Source of the DNA: Hominenteromicrobium mulieris
GTDB lineage: Bacteria; Bacillota; Clostridia; Oscillospirales; Acutalibacteraceae
Direction: 5' to 3'
Length of the DNA: 64,000 nt
NCBI GenBank assembly: GCA_021029595.1
Contig: JAJJOY010000002.1
Span: 124,001 to 188,000, forward strand
Both the position numbers and the translations under genes were made by a program. A model generated the notes under the pieces. That model had not been told where the DNA came from, searched no databases, and saw nothing but the letters and a program-made list of their open reading frames with translations. This document shows positions 16,528 through 25,390 of the stretch, piece after piece; positions within the stretch are counted from its first letter, which is position 1; every line of letters starts with the position of its first letter.

Positions 16528-17364
16528 TTACAGCCCCATCATCTCACGGATAATCCGGTCAGACATTCGCACTGAGCCGACCAAAACGAGCATATTAAAG
16601 AGCAGCTCGCCGATATAAGCCCATACCTGCGTAACTGCTGCCGCATTTGGATCGACCACAGGCGGGGAAGAAGCAAACAGGGAGAAGATAATGCAGGCTA
16701 AAACAATCACTGCACCTTCCAAACATACGGCGCAGTAGCTTTTGATAAACGATTTCCCCACATTTTGGCTCGGCTCTCCCGCAAAAGTAGAAAGCGGAAT
16801 CGGGGCGAGCGCCGTATACATATATAACTTAAAAAATCTCCCGTACACCGTCATAATGAGCAGGAATGACATAACCGTAATGAACAAGCCGCCGATGAGC
16901 GTAACCGCCCAAAGCGGAATTGACTCGAAAAAGCCGCAGCTTTCAATCGTGTCGATCATTTCCTGCGGCAGAGTGGTCTGCTGTGCGGAAGTAAAGCCTG
17001 CGGCGGTCATAATCGTACCGATTGTACCCTGCACGATATTGAACAGGGCAAGCATTAGCTCCATACCGTAAGTGATACCCGCCTTTGCGAGCGCAAATCG
17101 GATAAAGAGCTTGACAGCGTGTTCCGGTTTCTTGACATCGCTGAAGCTGCCGCAGGTGCGTACCATACCGACCACAAAAAACAGCACCAAAAGCGCAAGA
17201 CCAATCGCCTGCACAGCGCCGTTGATATTGACAATGACTGCCCATATCCCGCCGCCTTTGAAGCTCTGCGGCGTAGTTGTGATAAGCTGCCATATCTCAG
17301 CGAGTTTTTCATTCCAAGTTTCGAGGGCGTTCTGGAGATTCTGAACTACCCAGTTATCACTCAA
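16528..17364 (-). CDS. VirB6/TrbL-like conjugal transfer membrane protein
   Basis: A 278-residue integral membrane protein with about six helices, an N-terminal amphipathic segment (NLQNALETWNEKLAEIWQ) and a conserved central LIMTVYGRFFKLYMYTALAPIPL block, matching the VirB6/TrbL-like family of Tn1549-type ICEs. It would form part of the inner-membrane channel. It is followed by the small Cys-rich gene and PrgI, and preceded by the Maff2-type gene with a hairpin between them. Confidence 0.88.
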   Translation of the reverse strand: MSDNWVVQNLQNALETWNEKLAEIWQLITTTPQSFKGGGIWAVIVNINGAVQAIGLALLVLFFVVGMVRTCGSFSDVKKPEHAVKLFIRFALAKAGITYGMELMLALFNIVQGTIGTIMTAAGFTSAQQTTLPQEMIDTIESCGFFESIPLWAVTLIGGLFITVMSFLLIMTVYGRFFKLYMYTALAPIPLSTFAGEPSQNVGKSFIKSYCAVCLEGAVIVLACIIFSLFASSPPVVDPNAAAVTQVWAYIGELLFNMLVLVGSVRMSDRIIREMMGL

Positions 17365-17393
17365 TTTCGTAGCACCTCCTTATAAAGAAAAAT

Positions 17394-17427
17394 GGGGCGT
17401 CCCTGAATTGTTTTTCAGGAACGCCCC
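17394..17427 (-). terminator. Hairpin between the Maff2-type and virB6-like genes
   Basis: Stem GGGGCGT(T)CCTGA / TCAGG(G)ACGCCCC with a short A-rich loop, followed on the minus strand by ATTTTTCTTT. It may attenuate transcription after the highly expressed small pilin-like gene or protect its mRNA 3' end. Confidence 0.65.
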
Positions 17428-17448
17428 TGAGCGTCGTTTGCGTAAAGG

Positions 17449-17805
17449 TTAGCCCGTAATCAGAGTGAGGATTTCTTTAGCGAAAGTAATGATGACGCCG
17501 CCCGCCAGCGTCAGAAATCCGTTCGCACGCTGCGAAGGATCGTGGGATTTCAGGGAAAGACCTACCTGAACGATACCAAAACCGAGCAGGATCAGACCAA
17601 TCGCACGGATAAAGCCGAAAATGAAATCGGACAGGTTATTCACAACGGTAAGCGGATCGCTTGCGGCAAAAGCCGTTGTAGACATCGCAAAAACAGCGGT
17701 CACGCTCAAAACCGCAGCACAGTAATAACGAAAGCCTTTCTTTACCTTTCCGGTCATCGGCAGTTTGCGGGTTTCTTTCTTCTGCGTCTTATGAAAAATG
17801 TTCAT
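17449..17805 (-). CDS. Maff2-family small membrane protein (VirB2-like)
   Basis: A 118-residue protein with a signal-like N-terminal hydrophobic segment ending STTAFAAS and two further helices (about residues 58-75 and 95-115) separated by a short SHDPSQRANG loop. This is the Maff2 family, always found between VirD4 and VirB6-like genes in Tn1549-type ICEs; size and topology suggest a pilin-like VirB2 role, which is inference. The ATG at 17805 follows GGAGGAAAA and lies 16 bases from the VirD4 stop. Confidence 0.85.
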   Translation of the reverse strand: MNIFHKTQKKETRKLPMTGKVKKGFRYYCAAVLSVTAVFAMSTTAFAASDPLTVVNNLSDFIFGFIRAIGLILLGFGIVQVGLSLKSHDPSQRANGFLTLAGGVIITFAKEILTLITG

Positions 17806-17820
17806 TCTATTTTCCTCCAA

Positions 17821-19614
17821 TCAATTTGTTAAGTTTTCAAAGTCCTCATCGGACAACAGCTCGTAAGTCGTTTCCGAAAGCTCCATTTCGGGAACGCTGT
17901 CGAGATCAACATACAGGGTTTCAATGGTCGCCACATTTTTTGTGACTTCGCCGTGCTGATACACGCCGCCTTTTCCGTCTGCGGTATACGCCACATTCGG
18001 GTGCTTCAAAATGTCGTACTTCAAATCCATTACCGGAAGCTCGCCACGGATAAACAAAATGGCGTAGCGGTTGTCAAGCATTCTCACTTCATCAGGGGTA
18101 AGCAGCTCACGACCGGAAATCTGATAATTGGTCGAGTAGTTTCCGCTCCGTCCCTCGCTTTTCCCGTAGGTGTTCGTATCAATCGTTTCCTTGCCTAAAA
18201 GCTCGGACACATACTTGTGCGTACTCTGCTCATTGCCGCCGAGATAGAGAAATTCATCGCAGTTGCCTACGATGGATTCCCATTGCTTTTCAAAAAGGGC
18301 TTTGAGCTGTGCCAGATTTTGCAGGATAATAGATACCGACACGCCTCTTGAACGCATAACAGATAGTATCTTGTCAAAATCGTCGGGCAGCGAAACATTC
18401 GCAAATTCGTCCATCAAAAAATGGACGGGTATCGGCAGGCTGCCGCCGTGGATATGGTCGGCGGAGTAAAAAAGCTGCTGGAAAAGCTGTGTATAAAGGA
18501 TACTGACGAGGAAATTAAAGCTCGAATCATTATCCGGTATCAGCGCAAACAGCGCCGTTTTCTTCTCGCCCATTGAAGCAAGGTCAAGCTCATCGGCGGA
18601 AGTCAGCGCCGCTAAGCTTTCAAGATTGAATTTCTCCAATCTTGCGGCAAGGGTAATCTGAATAGATTTGAGCGTCTTTGCCGAACCGGAATGGTAGGAA
18701 CGATAGTATTTCAGGGCAATGTGTTCAGGATTATCCATTTCCAAATCGGCAAACAGATTATCAAGGGGAGAAGGTCTGTTGTCCTCCTCGTCCTCAATCG
18801 CCGCCGCCCTGAGCATTTCCATTACCATTGCAAAATTCTGTTCCTCCTCCGGTGCTTCGTAGTGCAGATAAAAAATAAGGGCGAGTAAAAGCATACTCGC
18901 CGCAGTATCCCAAAAAGGATCATTGGATTGAGAGCCTTTCGGGGTGGTACTCTTAAAAAGGTTGGTCACAAGGCGCTGAATATCGTTGTCGTTCCTGAGA
19001 TAGACAAACGGGTTGTAACAATGGCTTTTCTCCATTGAAATCAAGTCCAGCACCTTGATCTCATAGCCTGCTTTTTCAAGCAGATTGCCGACATCACGCA
19101 GAATTTCCCCTTTTGGATCTAAAATTACCTGAGAGAAATTGCTTGTCTGCATTAAGTTCGGCTTGCAATAGAATCTCGTTTTGCCTGCGCCGGAGCCGCC
19201 GCACACCAAAGTATTCAAATTTCTCCGGTGCTTTTTCGCATTCAGTCCGATCCGGACATTCTGCGTCATCAGCTTGTTTTCCGAGGGCGGGCTTTGACGG
19301 TACTTTTTATCAATGGCTTTTGCGCTGCCCCATTTCGCAGAGCCGTGTTCCTCACGCCTGCGGTAGTTCCTCCGTGTAGACAGATAAATACCAATCCCCA
19401 TTCCGTAGAGCAAAAGCAGAACGAGGACAGTTTTTAAGCTGTCCCCGCAAAGCTCGATATGGAACGGATCATTGAATGCCGTCAAAAGGCTCGGCAGTAT
19501 CTCCGGCAGACCGCCCTTGACGGACGGTGCTATCAATAAGCCGAGCCACACAACGGGAAGAATCCCGATAACCGCAAGGATGATCGCAGACTGCCTGCCG
19601 CTATCTCGATTCAC
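17821..19614 (-). CDS. virD4: VirD4/TraG-type coupling protein
   Basis: A 597-residue type IV coupling protein that brings the relaxase-DNA complex to the channel. It has two N-terminal membrane helices (residues 9-28 and 57-75), Walker A VCGGSGAGKTRFYC (~138), Walker B HFLMDEFANV (~400) and the conserved ELLTPDEVRML segment. The GTG start follows AAAAGGAA and overlaps the preceding small gene by 14 bases. It opens the secretion gene block. Confidence 0.95.
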   Translation of the reverse strand: MNRDSGRQSAIILAVIGILPVVWLGLLIAPSVKGGLPEILPSLLTAFNDPFHIELCGDSLKTVLVLLLLYGMGIGIYLSTRRNYRRREEHGSAKWGSAKAIDKKYRQSPPSENKLMTQNVRIGLNAKKHRRNLNTLVCGGSGAGKTRFYCKPNLMQTSNFSQVILDPKGEILRDVGNLLEKAGYEIKVLDLISMEKSHCYNPFVYLRNDNDIQRLVTNLFKSTTPKGSQSNDPFWDTAASMLLLALIFYLHYEAPEEEQNFAMVMEMLRAAAIEDEEDNRPSPLDNLFADLEMDNPEHIALKYYRSYHSGSAKTLKSIQITLAARLEKFNLESLAALTSADELDLASMGEKKTALFALIPDNDSSFNFLVSILYTQLFQQLFYSADHIHGGSLPIPVHFLMDEFANVSLPDDFDKILSVMRSRGVSVSIILQNLAQLKALFEKQWESIVGNCDEFLYLGGNEQSTHKYVSELLGKETIDTNTYGKSEGRSGNYSTNYQISGRELLTPDEVRMLDNRYAILFIRGELPVMDLKYDILKHPNVAYTADGKGGVYQHGEVTKNVATIETLYVDLDSVPEMELSETTYELLSDEDFENLTN

Positions 19615-19801
19615 GGCAGGATTCCTTTTCTACCACTTTGAACTTGCGTCTTGGGGCGTGACCGATTTTGATAATCAGATCGTCAACGGCGTCAGTAGAC
19701 TTTCCCTCTTTTTTGAGGTCGGTCTTTTTATCGTTCAGGGAACGAATCACAACGCCGTGTTCATAATCGTCCAAAGCGATATGGTAGAGTTCTTCTTTCA
19801 T
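19601..19801 (-). CDS. Small conserved ICE protein (TDAVDDLIIK family)
   Basis: A 66-residue basic protein. Its LDDYEHGVVIRSLNDKKTDL and STDAVDDLIIKIGHAPRRK pattern is clearly related to the 59-residue protein at 54,051-54,230 in the same ICE. I start at the ATG at 19801 behind GGAGG. It lies between the ArdC-like gene and virD4, overlapping the latter. Function unknown; the compact charged helix-turn-helix-sized pattern could be a ribbon-helix-helix type regulator, but that is a guess. Confidence 0.75.
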   Translation of the reverse strand: MKEELYHIALDDYEHGVVIRSLNDKKTDLKKEGKSTDAVDDLIIKIGHAPRRKFKVVEKESCRESR

Positions 19802-19816
19802 CACAGCTACCTCCGG

Positions 19817-20704
19817 TTATCTTTCCTGTTCCTTTGAGCGTTCCGCCCTCTGACGGTACAGCTCATCGGAAACACGGGCAGTAATTTCCTTAAACGCCTT
19901 CTGCGTCTTGCCGAGTTCAGCTTTAATTTCTTTCGGCTCTTTGTTTTTCAGTTCGTCGGGGATACGGTCAATCGCAAAATTCTGCGTATCCACGCCGTAT
20001 TTCTTGCAGAGCATATACCCAATGCACACCGCCTGAAATCCCATATCTCTGCGGCTGTATACCTCGCTGTTCATAGAAAGCTCGGCGTGACCGAGTTCCT
20101 GAGCGACGCACTGGCAGAGGGCAACGCTGTCGCCGATGTCCCGCTTCACATAAAGCGTCTGATCTTCGTTTTTATAGAAAGCGCCCATATCGGGATAAGG
20201 CAGCTCATTGGTGCTTTCAATATTGATCGGGGCGCTGTCGAGCATAACCGCCACCAGCTTTCTCGGATCACGGTTAGCGGTCGGGGCGGCGGGGCGCTTG
20301 CCGTTGGTCTGTGAAACATCCAGCACTCTTTTCAAGTTGAAATCAATGCCGATTGTCCCGTCCTTCTTGGTATACTCGTAGGGATCAAGGATAATAAAGG
20401 TCTTGGAGCCTTTATTGACCTTTACGCCCTCAGCCGCCCAATCGTCAAACTCCTTGATCTGGCTTGCCTGCGGGAACTGCTTATACATCAGCAGCGCATT
20501 GTTCGCTGTGTACCTGTCCATACGGCTCTGCACATCAAGGTAGGCTTTGAATTTTTCCGGCGACTGCACCACTTCCGAAGCGGTATTGTCGAGCAGTTGA
20601 TAAATGGCTTCTTTCTCCGCCTTTTTCTTGGCGGCGTATTCCTCCGGCGAAAGTCTCGGCGGTCTTGCGCCGCTGCTTTGCTTACTCTTAAAATCGTTGG
20701 TCAT
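19817..20704 (-). CDS. ArdC/LtrC-like antirestriction-type protein
   Basis: A 295-residue protein. The N-terminal half carries an ArdC-type ssDNA-binding domain (YTANNALLMYKQFPQASQI, then GVKVNKGSKTFIILDPYEY), and the C-terminal half resembles the associated metallopeptidase domain. The expected HExxH is QELGH (VAQELGHAELS), so the first zinc ligand is missing and catalysis is doubtful. Known relatives protect incoming ssDNA from restriction. A GGTAAAAAG ribosome site precedes the ATG. Confidence 0.8.
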   Translation of the reverse strand: MTNDFKSKQSSGARPPRLSPEEYAAKKKAEKEAIYQLLDNTASEVVQSPEKFKAYLDVQSRMDRYTANNALLMYKQFPQASQIKEFDDWAAEGVKVNKGSKTFIILDPYEYTKKDGTIGIDFNLKRVLDVSQTNGKRPAAPTANRDPRKLVAVMLDSAPINIESTNELPYPDMGAFYKNEDQTLYVKRDIGDSVALCQCVAQELGHAELSMNSEVYSRRDMGFQAVCIGYMLCKKYGVDTQNFAIDRIPDELKNKEPKEIKAELGKTQKAFKEITARVSDELYRQRAERSKEQER

Positions 20705-20710
20705 ATCTTT

Positions 20711-21538
20711 TTACCTCTCTTTTGATGGATTTGATTTTTGCTGGTGCGGGGCGTTGACCTGCCCCGACGCCTGTACTGTGCGGTTTTCTTCTTTGGAAAC
20801 GGTCGGCTCGCTGCGTTCTGTTCCTTTTTCTGCCTTTGCCGCCGCCCTGTATTTGCTGAGATTTTCCTTTACAGACGATTTCACACGGGAAACTCTGAGT
20901 TTATCCGCCGTATCCATCGCCTTTTGCTCCAAAGACGCAAATCCTTTCTGCGCTTTTTCAAACAAACGGGACAGCTTTGATAATACGCCTTTATCCGTTT
21001 TGGAATGTTCCGCCTCCTTTGCGGCTTTCCCCATAAACAGCAGCCCCATATTTTTCAAATGTCCCTTTGCGCCCTGAAGCTCCGCCTGCATAGCGGACAG
21101 CTTCTTTGTATCCTGCGCCATCTCCTTTGACATTCTGCCGAACATAGCAGACAGCTTATCCAGCGCTTCGGGGATTTTCATTGCCCTGACCGATTCGGCG
21201 AGGGCGTCCCTGCCTCTTTCCCGGAACGCCCGCACAGCGTTCCCGGCTGACTGGATCAGATTGTCCTTCATCTTTTTGACTGCGGAAAATCCCTGACGGA
21301 TTTTGCCCTCCGTTTTTTCCACAAGGGTATGGCACTTACTCCGCAGCGTGTTGTTGTGGATCAGATTGATTTCACGGCGCATATCCTGAAGCTCGCCGAG
21401 CATTTCTGTCAGCGTTTCTTCCATACCGCCGATATAGCTTACCAGCGACTGCACCTCGTTTTTCTCTTTCATCAAGCTGTTTTTATCGAGCGTGTCTAAC
21501 AGCTCCACGATCTGCGGGTGTTCCTTCAGTTGATCCAT
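20711..21538 (-). CDS. Coiled-coil ICE protein (DUF6674-like)
   Basis: A 275-residue, strongly helical protein with no membrane segment: an N-terminal globular part (QIVELLDTLDKNSLMKEKN), a long coiled coil (residues ~60-200) and a Lys/Ala-rich tail ending SNPSKER. The tail (VKENLSKYRAAAKAEKGTER) closely resembles the tail of the next protein, PcfB-like (VKEKLDRYKAAAKAEKEAER), showing a shared C-terminal module. Start chosen at the ATG 21538 behind GAGGTGA; a GTG at 21547 also exists. The family name is tentative. Confidence 0.65.
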   Translation of the reverse strand: MDQLKEHPQIVELLDTLDKNSLMKEKNEVQSLVSYIGGMEETLTEMLGELQDMRREINLIHNNTLRSKCHTLVEKTEGKIRQGFSAVKKMKDNLIQSAGNAVRAFRERGRDALAESVRAMKIPEALDKLSAMFGRMSKEMAQDTKKLSAMQAELQGAKGHLKNMGLLFMGKAAKEAEHSKTDKGVLSKLSRLFEKAQKGFASLEQKAMDTADKLRVSRVKSSVKENLSKYRAAAKAEKGTERSEPTVSKEENRTVQASGQVNAPHQQKSNPSKER

Positions 21539-21543
21539 TTCGC

Positions 21544-22353
21544 TCACCTCTCTTTCGGCTTCTTGGATTTTTTCGGCTGCCTGTGAACGGTCTGCCGATT
21601 TGCTTCGGGGGTTTTCGGCTTCTCTTTGGAAGCCTCCGGCACAATACGCTCTGCTTCCTTTTCTGCTTTGGCAGCCGCCTTATATCGGTCGAGCTTTTCC
21701 TTAACCGAAGGCTTTTTATCTGCTGCCTTTGCTACACCCTTATCAGTGTGCGTACCTGTCGTTTCTAAGTCTCGCTCGGACAGAGGGCTTTTGTCCGTCT
21801 TTGCGACCGAGGGGTTTTGGTGGGAATTTCCCTCCTTCTGCATTGGCTTTCCCATCGCTTCTTCCACGATGATCTCGCCTCTTGATTTCGTAGGCACTTC
21901 ATTGGCAGCCGCTTCACGGTCTGCCACAGCCTTTTCCGCTTCAGAAACAATGGAAGCCTTATCGACTTTACCGAGTTCAAAGCGGTCAGAAATACGCTGG
22001 ATTTTCGCAGCGTCCTCCGCACGGGCGATAATATCGACCATTGCCGTATCGCTCTTGGTATTTTTATCACGCAGAACGCAGTAAAGGACGCCGTATTTTT
22101 TTGCCTGTTCGGTAAACTTCGGCAAGTCTTTCTGCTGGAATGAAAAGACCTTCAGCTCCTTGCCGGACTTAATCATATTGGTAAGCCGTGCTTTCCCCCG
22201 TGTCTTATTCGACTGGCTGATCTCCTGCTTCAGCACGGAAGCTAACAGAATAGCGATATTCTTTGCCGCCGAGCCTGTGAGCCGGACAGCCACTTCAAAT
22301 CCTTCAAGCGAAAGCCTGACGATTTGTTCTGCTGCGTCACCGCCGTTGTTCAT
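21544..22353 (-). CDS. PcfB family protein (DUF3801)
   Basis: A 269-residue protein with the PcfB/DUF3801 core: EQIVRLSLEGFEVAVRLTGS, then LKVFSFQQKDLPKFTEQAKKYGVLYCVLRDK. In plasmid pCF10, PcfB is a cytoplasmic factor that helps recruit relaxase and DNA to the coupling protein. The C-terminal ~110 residues are charged and low-complexity. The ATG at 22353 follows AAAGGAG and overlaps the relaxase gene by 17 bases. Confidence 0.85.
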   Translation of the reverse strand: MNNGGDAAEQIVRLSLEGFEVAVRLTGSAAKNIAILLASVLKQEISQSNKTRGKARLTNMIKSGKELKVFSFQQKDLPKFTEQAKKYGVLYCVLRDKNTKSDTAMVDIIARAEDAAKIQRISDRFELGKVDKASIVSEAEKAVADREAAANEVPTKSRGEIIVEEAMGKPMQKEGNSHQNPSVAKTDKSPLSERDLETTGTHTDKGVAKAADKKPSVKEKLDRYKAAAKAEKEAERIVPEASKEKPKTPEANRQTVHRQPKKSKKPKER

Positions 22354-23719
22354 AGTTTCGGGACTCCTTTCTTTGAGATTTTTCTTCCTCTGCCTTGACT
22401 TGCGAAAGGGTATCGGCAATTACGCCTGACCGCTTTGCAATCCCATCGCAGAGCTTTACTTCTTTGCGAAGCTCTTTCAAGCGCTCGGAGATAGCGGAAA
22501 TTTTCATCTTTGCCGCCGACAGCCGTTCATCTGATATATCTACTTTTCGTATTTCATTTCGGAGATGTGTTCTGTCGGCGGTAAGGGCTTTGATTTCGTC
22601 CTCAACCGACCGCTTATATGAAAAGAGCTGCTCGTCCGTACCGATTTGGTGCTTGCCGAGCAGCGTTACCTGTTTGGTAAGTTCGTCCATCTTCATCAAA
22701 TCGTCTTTGAGAAGATAGTGAAGCCTCGCCGTATTCTGTTGTTTCTGATTGTGCTTCGGAAGGTAGCCGAGCCGATAGCAGTAGTAGAGATACAAGCCAT
22801 ACAGACCGCCGACCTTTTGGATTTTGTGTTCTCTTGTGGGCAGACGGTACTGCCGGACGATATAGGTCTTTGGCTGGAACGGCTTGAACACGATATTATC
22901 CCGATTAGCAATCAGCCTTTCAAGGATTTTCTCTTTGGTGTATTCCTCGCCGAGCCGGTAAGTCCGTATCGGCTTTTCGCTGCCCTTGGGTGTAACCGTC
23001 GCATACTTACGATTAGGACTAAAATTCGAGTGATAGCCCATCACGCCCAGCTCATATTGGAACTGCCGCAGATTGCGGCTCATCGCAATCGCTTCGTCAA
23101 TCGCTTTTTTGGCGTTGTTGTATCGGGTGGGCATACCCGCCTCGTCCTTCATCGTAAGATAGGCGGGCGATCTGTGCAGCTCCGGCTTCTCTACAATGGA
23201 CAGCTTGTGTTCCAAGCAAATCTCGTCGGCGATATGGCGGAAGTAATACCAAGACTTTTCTTTATCTTTCAGCCGCTTCCCATCGACAAAGGAAACGGAA
23301 TTGATGACAAAATGGCAGTGGAGATGTTTCGTGTTCAGGTGGGTAGTAACGACCACCTGAAACCGCTTACCCCACATCTTTGTTGCAAACTCCATTCCGA
23401 TCTGCTGCGCCTGTTCGGGCGTGACCTCGTTTTCCTTAGAGCTCAGATACCCGTGATACGCCTGAATCCCGTCCGTCTTGCCGAACTGCTCCTTGACGGT
23501 AATGAACTGGTCACGAGCCATCGCCACATTACAGTTGATCCCGTCGCAAAAAAACTCGTGTTCCGTTTTCTCCTCGTCCTTTGCATAGGCAAGCACATCT
23601 TTGAGCGCCTGATAATCTTCGGCAGAGTATTCGGGATTAGCGGTCTTTTCAGGATTGGTCGTATAGTCCAGTACCTGACCGAGCCGGACGCTTACCTTCC
23701 AAAGCTTTGTTACTGCCAT
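22337..23719 (-). CDS. Relaxase/mobilization nuclease (MobP-type)
   Basis: A 460-residue relaxase that would nick oriT and pilot the strand. The N-terminal nuclease domain shows the metal-binding histidine cluster in THLNTKHLHCHFVINSV (~residues 126-142) with a tyrosine candidate in VLDYTTNPEK near residue 19; conserved RSPAYL and the ITVKEQFGK region fit the Tn1549-type family. The C-terminal third is coiled. It overlaps mobC by 10 bases. Confidence 0.92.
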   Translation of the reverse strand: MAVTKLWKVSVRLGQVLDYTTNPEKTANPEYSAEDYQALKDVLAYAKDEEKTEHEFFCDGINCNVAMARDQFITVKEQFGKTDGIQAYHGYLSSKENEVTPEQAQQIGMEFATKMWGKRFQVVVTTHLNTKHLHCHFVINSVSFVDGKRLKDKEKSWYYFRHIADEICLEHKLSIVEKPELHRSPAYLTMKDEAGMPTRYNNAKKAIDEAIAMSRNLRQFQYELGVMGYHSNFSPNRKYATVTPKGSEKPIRTYRLGEEYTKEKILERLIANRDNIVFKPFQPKTYIVRQYRLPTREHKIQKVGGLYGLYLYYCYRLGYLPKHNQKQQNTARLHYLLKDDLMKMDELTKQVTLLGKHQIGTDEQLFSYKRSVEDEIKALTADRTHLRNEIRKVDISDERLSAAKMKISAISERLKELRKEVKLCDGIAKRSGVIADTLSQVKAEEEKSQRKESRNYEQRR

Positions 23720-24051
23720 TTCAGACCGCTTTTTTCAGGGCGCAGAAATTCACGCTCAATCGCCGCCTGAAACTTGTGCCACCTCAGCGCCTCGTTCTTC
23801 AGCATTTGCGAATCCACAAAGCCGAGGGCGTTCGCTTTAATGGCGAGCTGATTGATGTTGTTGCCGATAGCGGAAAGCTCCCGCATAGCGTCATAAAATC
23901 TCTCGTCCGGTTTTTCTCTCGGCTCATAGCCACGAATCAGCAGACGGATCAGCGCCGCTTCGGTCAGGCAGGCTTTCTTTGCTTTCTTCTGCAAGTCCTG
24001 AGCTTCCTGACGGTCAAACCAAATATGCTTGTCTACATTTCGCTTCCTCAT
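23710..24051 (-). CDS. mobC: MobC relaxosome accessory protein
   Basis: A 113-residue MobC-family protein: an N-terminal ribbon-helix-helix-like DNA-binding part (FDRQEAQDLQKKAKKACLTEAALIRLLIRGY) and the conserved ELSAIGNNINQLAIKAN motif. MobC proteins bind near oriT and help the relaxase open the duplex. It overlaps the relaxase start and is itself overlapped by the preceding 43-residue gene. The oriT candidate lies directly upstream of the operon. Confidence 0.92.
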   Translation of the reverse strand: MRKRNVDKHIWFDRQEAQDLQKKAKKACLTEAALIRLLIRGYEPREKPDERFYDAMRELSAIGNNINQLAIKANALGFVDSQMLKNEALRWHKFQAAIEREFLRPEKSGLKWQ

Positions 24052-24179
24052 TTCTCATCGTCCTCCTTTCGGGCGTTAGAGCCGGCGTGGATTCGGTTGA
24101 TCTGCATAAGGCACATTATCGAGATACCGATAACGCCGCCGAGCAGGAAGCCTATCATAAAGAATAGAAATTCGTGCAT
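24048..24179 (-). CDS. DUF3789-like small membrane protein
   Basis: A 43-codon gene directly before mobC, with an ATGA overlap. It has one membrane segment (FLFFMIGFLLGGVIGISIM) and a short charged tail (NARKEDDEK), the form of DUF3789 proteins that recur at this position in Tn1549-type ICEs. An AAAGGA ribosome site precedes the ATG. The function is unknown. Confidence 0.75.
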   Translation of the reverse strand: MHEFLFFMIGFLLGGVIGISIMCLMQINRIHAGSNARKEDDEK

Positions 24180-24204
24180 AGTCAAAATCCTTTCCTGTAT
24201 TGGG

Positions 24205-24310
24205 GTATTAGGGGCAGCCCCTAACGAGCTTTTACTGTTTGAATCCCGTTTGGGGATACAAACAGTCTGCTCGCTAAGCTAACGCAGACCTGTCGGGCTG
24301 CCCCGTATTT
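24205..24310. other. Candidate oriT of the ICE
   Basis: A non-coding 140-base gap upstream of the mobC-relaxase operon has dense symmetry: a 14-bp stem with one mismatch (ACTGTTTGAATCCC, 24234-24247, paired with 24253-24266), a nested GTCTGC/GCAGAC pair (24265-24288), a palindromic GGGGCAGCCCC (24211-24221) and a matching GGGCTGCCCC at 24295-24304. Relaxase/MobC systems usually nick next to such hairpins immediately upstream of mobC. The nick site itself cannot be assigned. Confidence 0.55.
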
Positions 24311-24319
24311 TCCTGATAT

Positions 24320-25390
24320 TTATCGTTCTTTGTCCGCCCTGTCGGGCTTGAACGGCTCGATCTCAATCCCGTGTGCGGTTTCGTGGAATCGCTCAGGATA
24401 CCGAAAAAGCCGTTTGTATTTCAGTAGTTGCTCGCTCGATAAGCTGCTGTATTTCTCATCGCCGACATTGGAACGGGCAATAAAAAAATCGCCGTGAATG
24501 ATGTCGGCGACCTCTCTTGAATCTTCCATTAAGAAGCATTTTTCAATTTTCCAACCGTCCTTTCCGCCCATTTCGTCCGCCATCAAGCCCTCCATTCTCA
24601 GGCACGGATCAACACCGTCCAGAGAAGCGCCGTAGATGGAATAGCCGCCCATACGGGACTGGAACGCCTTGTTGTCCGAGCTTACTTCATAAGTCCGTTC
24701 AAACTCGCTGTACGGCTTTTTGAAGGTATCGGCGGTAAAAACGATATGTGCGGTAAGGTGCTGTCTGTTGTTTTCCGCTTCCCGAAAAAGGGATTTCAGT
24801 TTGCTGTAGCTCATCTGTGTGCGCTTCGGCGGCTGGTAGACCGCCCGATTCATCGGCAGCTTTTCCTGTTTCCCGTCACGGTTACAGACGATAGCAGCGT
24901 CATCTTCAAAGGGCATATACTCGTCTAAACCGCCCCCGCCGACCAGCGCTTTCATCGCTTCATAGGTGTTCGGTATCTCTTTCACAATCGGAGATTTACC
25001 GACCGGAACGAGCAGGACAGAGATTTTCTCCTGCTCGGCAAGCGATAGGAAACGGTCGCTGACCTGCGTCTTTTCCGGCTCAAAATCGACCTTCTGAAAA
25101 CCAAAGCTGTCGCAAAAGTGGAAGTAGCTTTTTCCGGTATTCCCGTCAATGATCTCCACCACATCGGATACGGACATTGACCGCCCTTTATAGCCTGCGG
25201 GGTGTTTAAGATTGAAAATCTCATAGAGTTTTTCCAGCGTGAAGCAGTTTACTTCTCCCTCGAACACCTTATCATAGAGGCTGCTGTCGATTTCTGAGCT
25301 GCCCTGAAATTTGGGCAGGCTCTCATAATTCATAAAGGCGACATTGTTGGCGTCACGCTTCATATTGATCTGATAAATTCGTACATTCAA
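24320..25390 (-). CDS. YodL/DUF3846/DUF4316-type ICE protein
   Basis: A 356-residue soluble protein. The N-terminus (MNVRIYQINMKRDANNVAFM) matches YodL-type domains; the centre (ISVLLVPVGKSPIVKEIPNT) resembles DUF3846; the C-terminus (YPERFHETAHGIEIEPF) is typical of multi-domain ICE proteins. Such proteins have been grouped as counter-defence or early-entry factors of mobile elements, but no activity is proven here. The start is a TTG at 25390 overlapping the TOPRIM gene stop. Confidence 0.75.
   Translation of the reverse strand: MNVRIYQINMKRDANNVAFMNYESLPKFQGSSEIDSSLYDKVFEGEVNCFTLEKLYEIFNLKHPAGYKGRSMSVSDVVEIIDGNTGKSYFHFCDSFGFQKVDFEPEKTQVSDRFLSLAEQEKISVLLVPVGKSPIVKEIPNTYEAMKALVGGGGLDEYMPFEDDAAIVCNRDGKQEKLPMNRAVYQPPKRTQMSYSKLKSLFREAENNRQHLTAHIVFTADTFKKPYSEFERTYEVSSDNKAFQSRMGGYSIYGASLDGVDPCLRMEGLMADEMGGKDGWKIEKCFLMEDSREVADIIHGDFFIARSNVGDEKYSSLSSEQLLKYKRLFRYPERFHETAHGIEIEPFKPDRADKER

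Noticed and set aside
22646-23770. 374-codon plus-strand open frame opposite the relaxase
   Set aside because: Antisense shadow of a clear relaxase and MobC; no motif or start signal.
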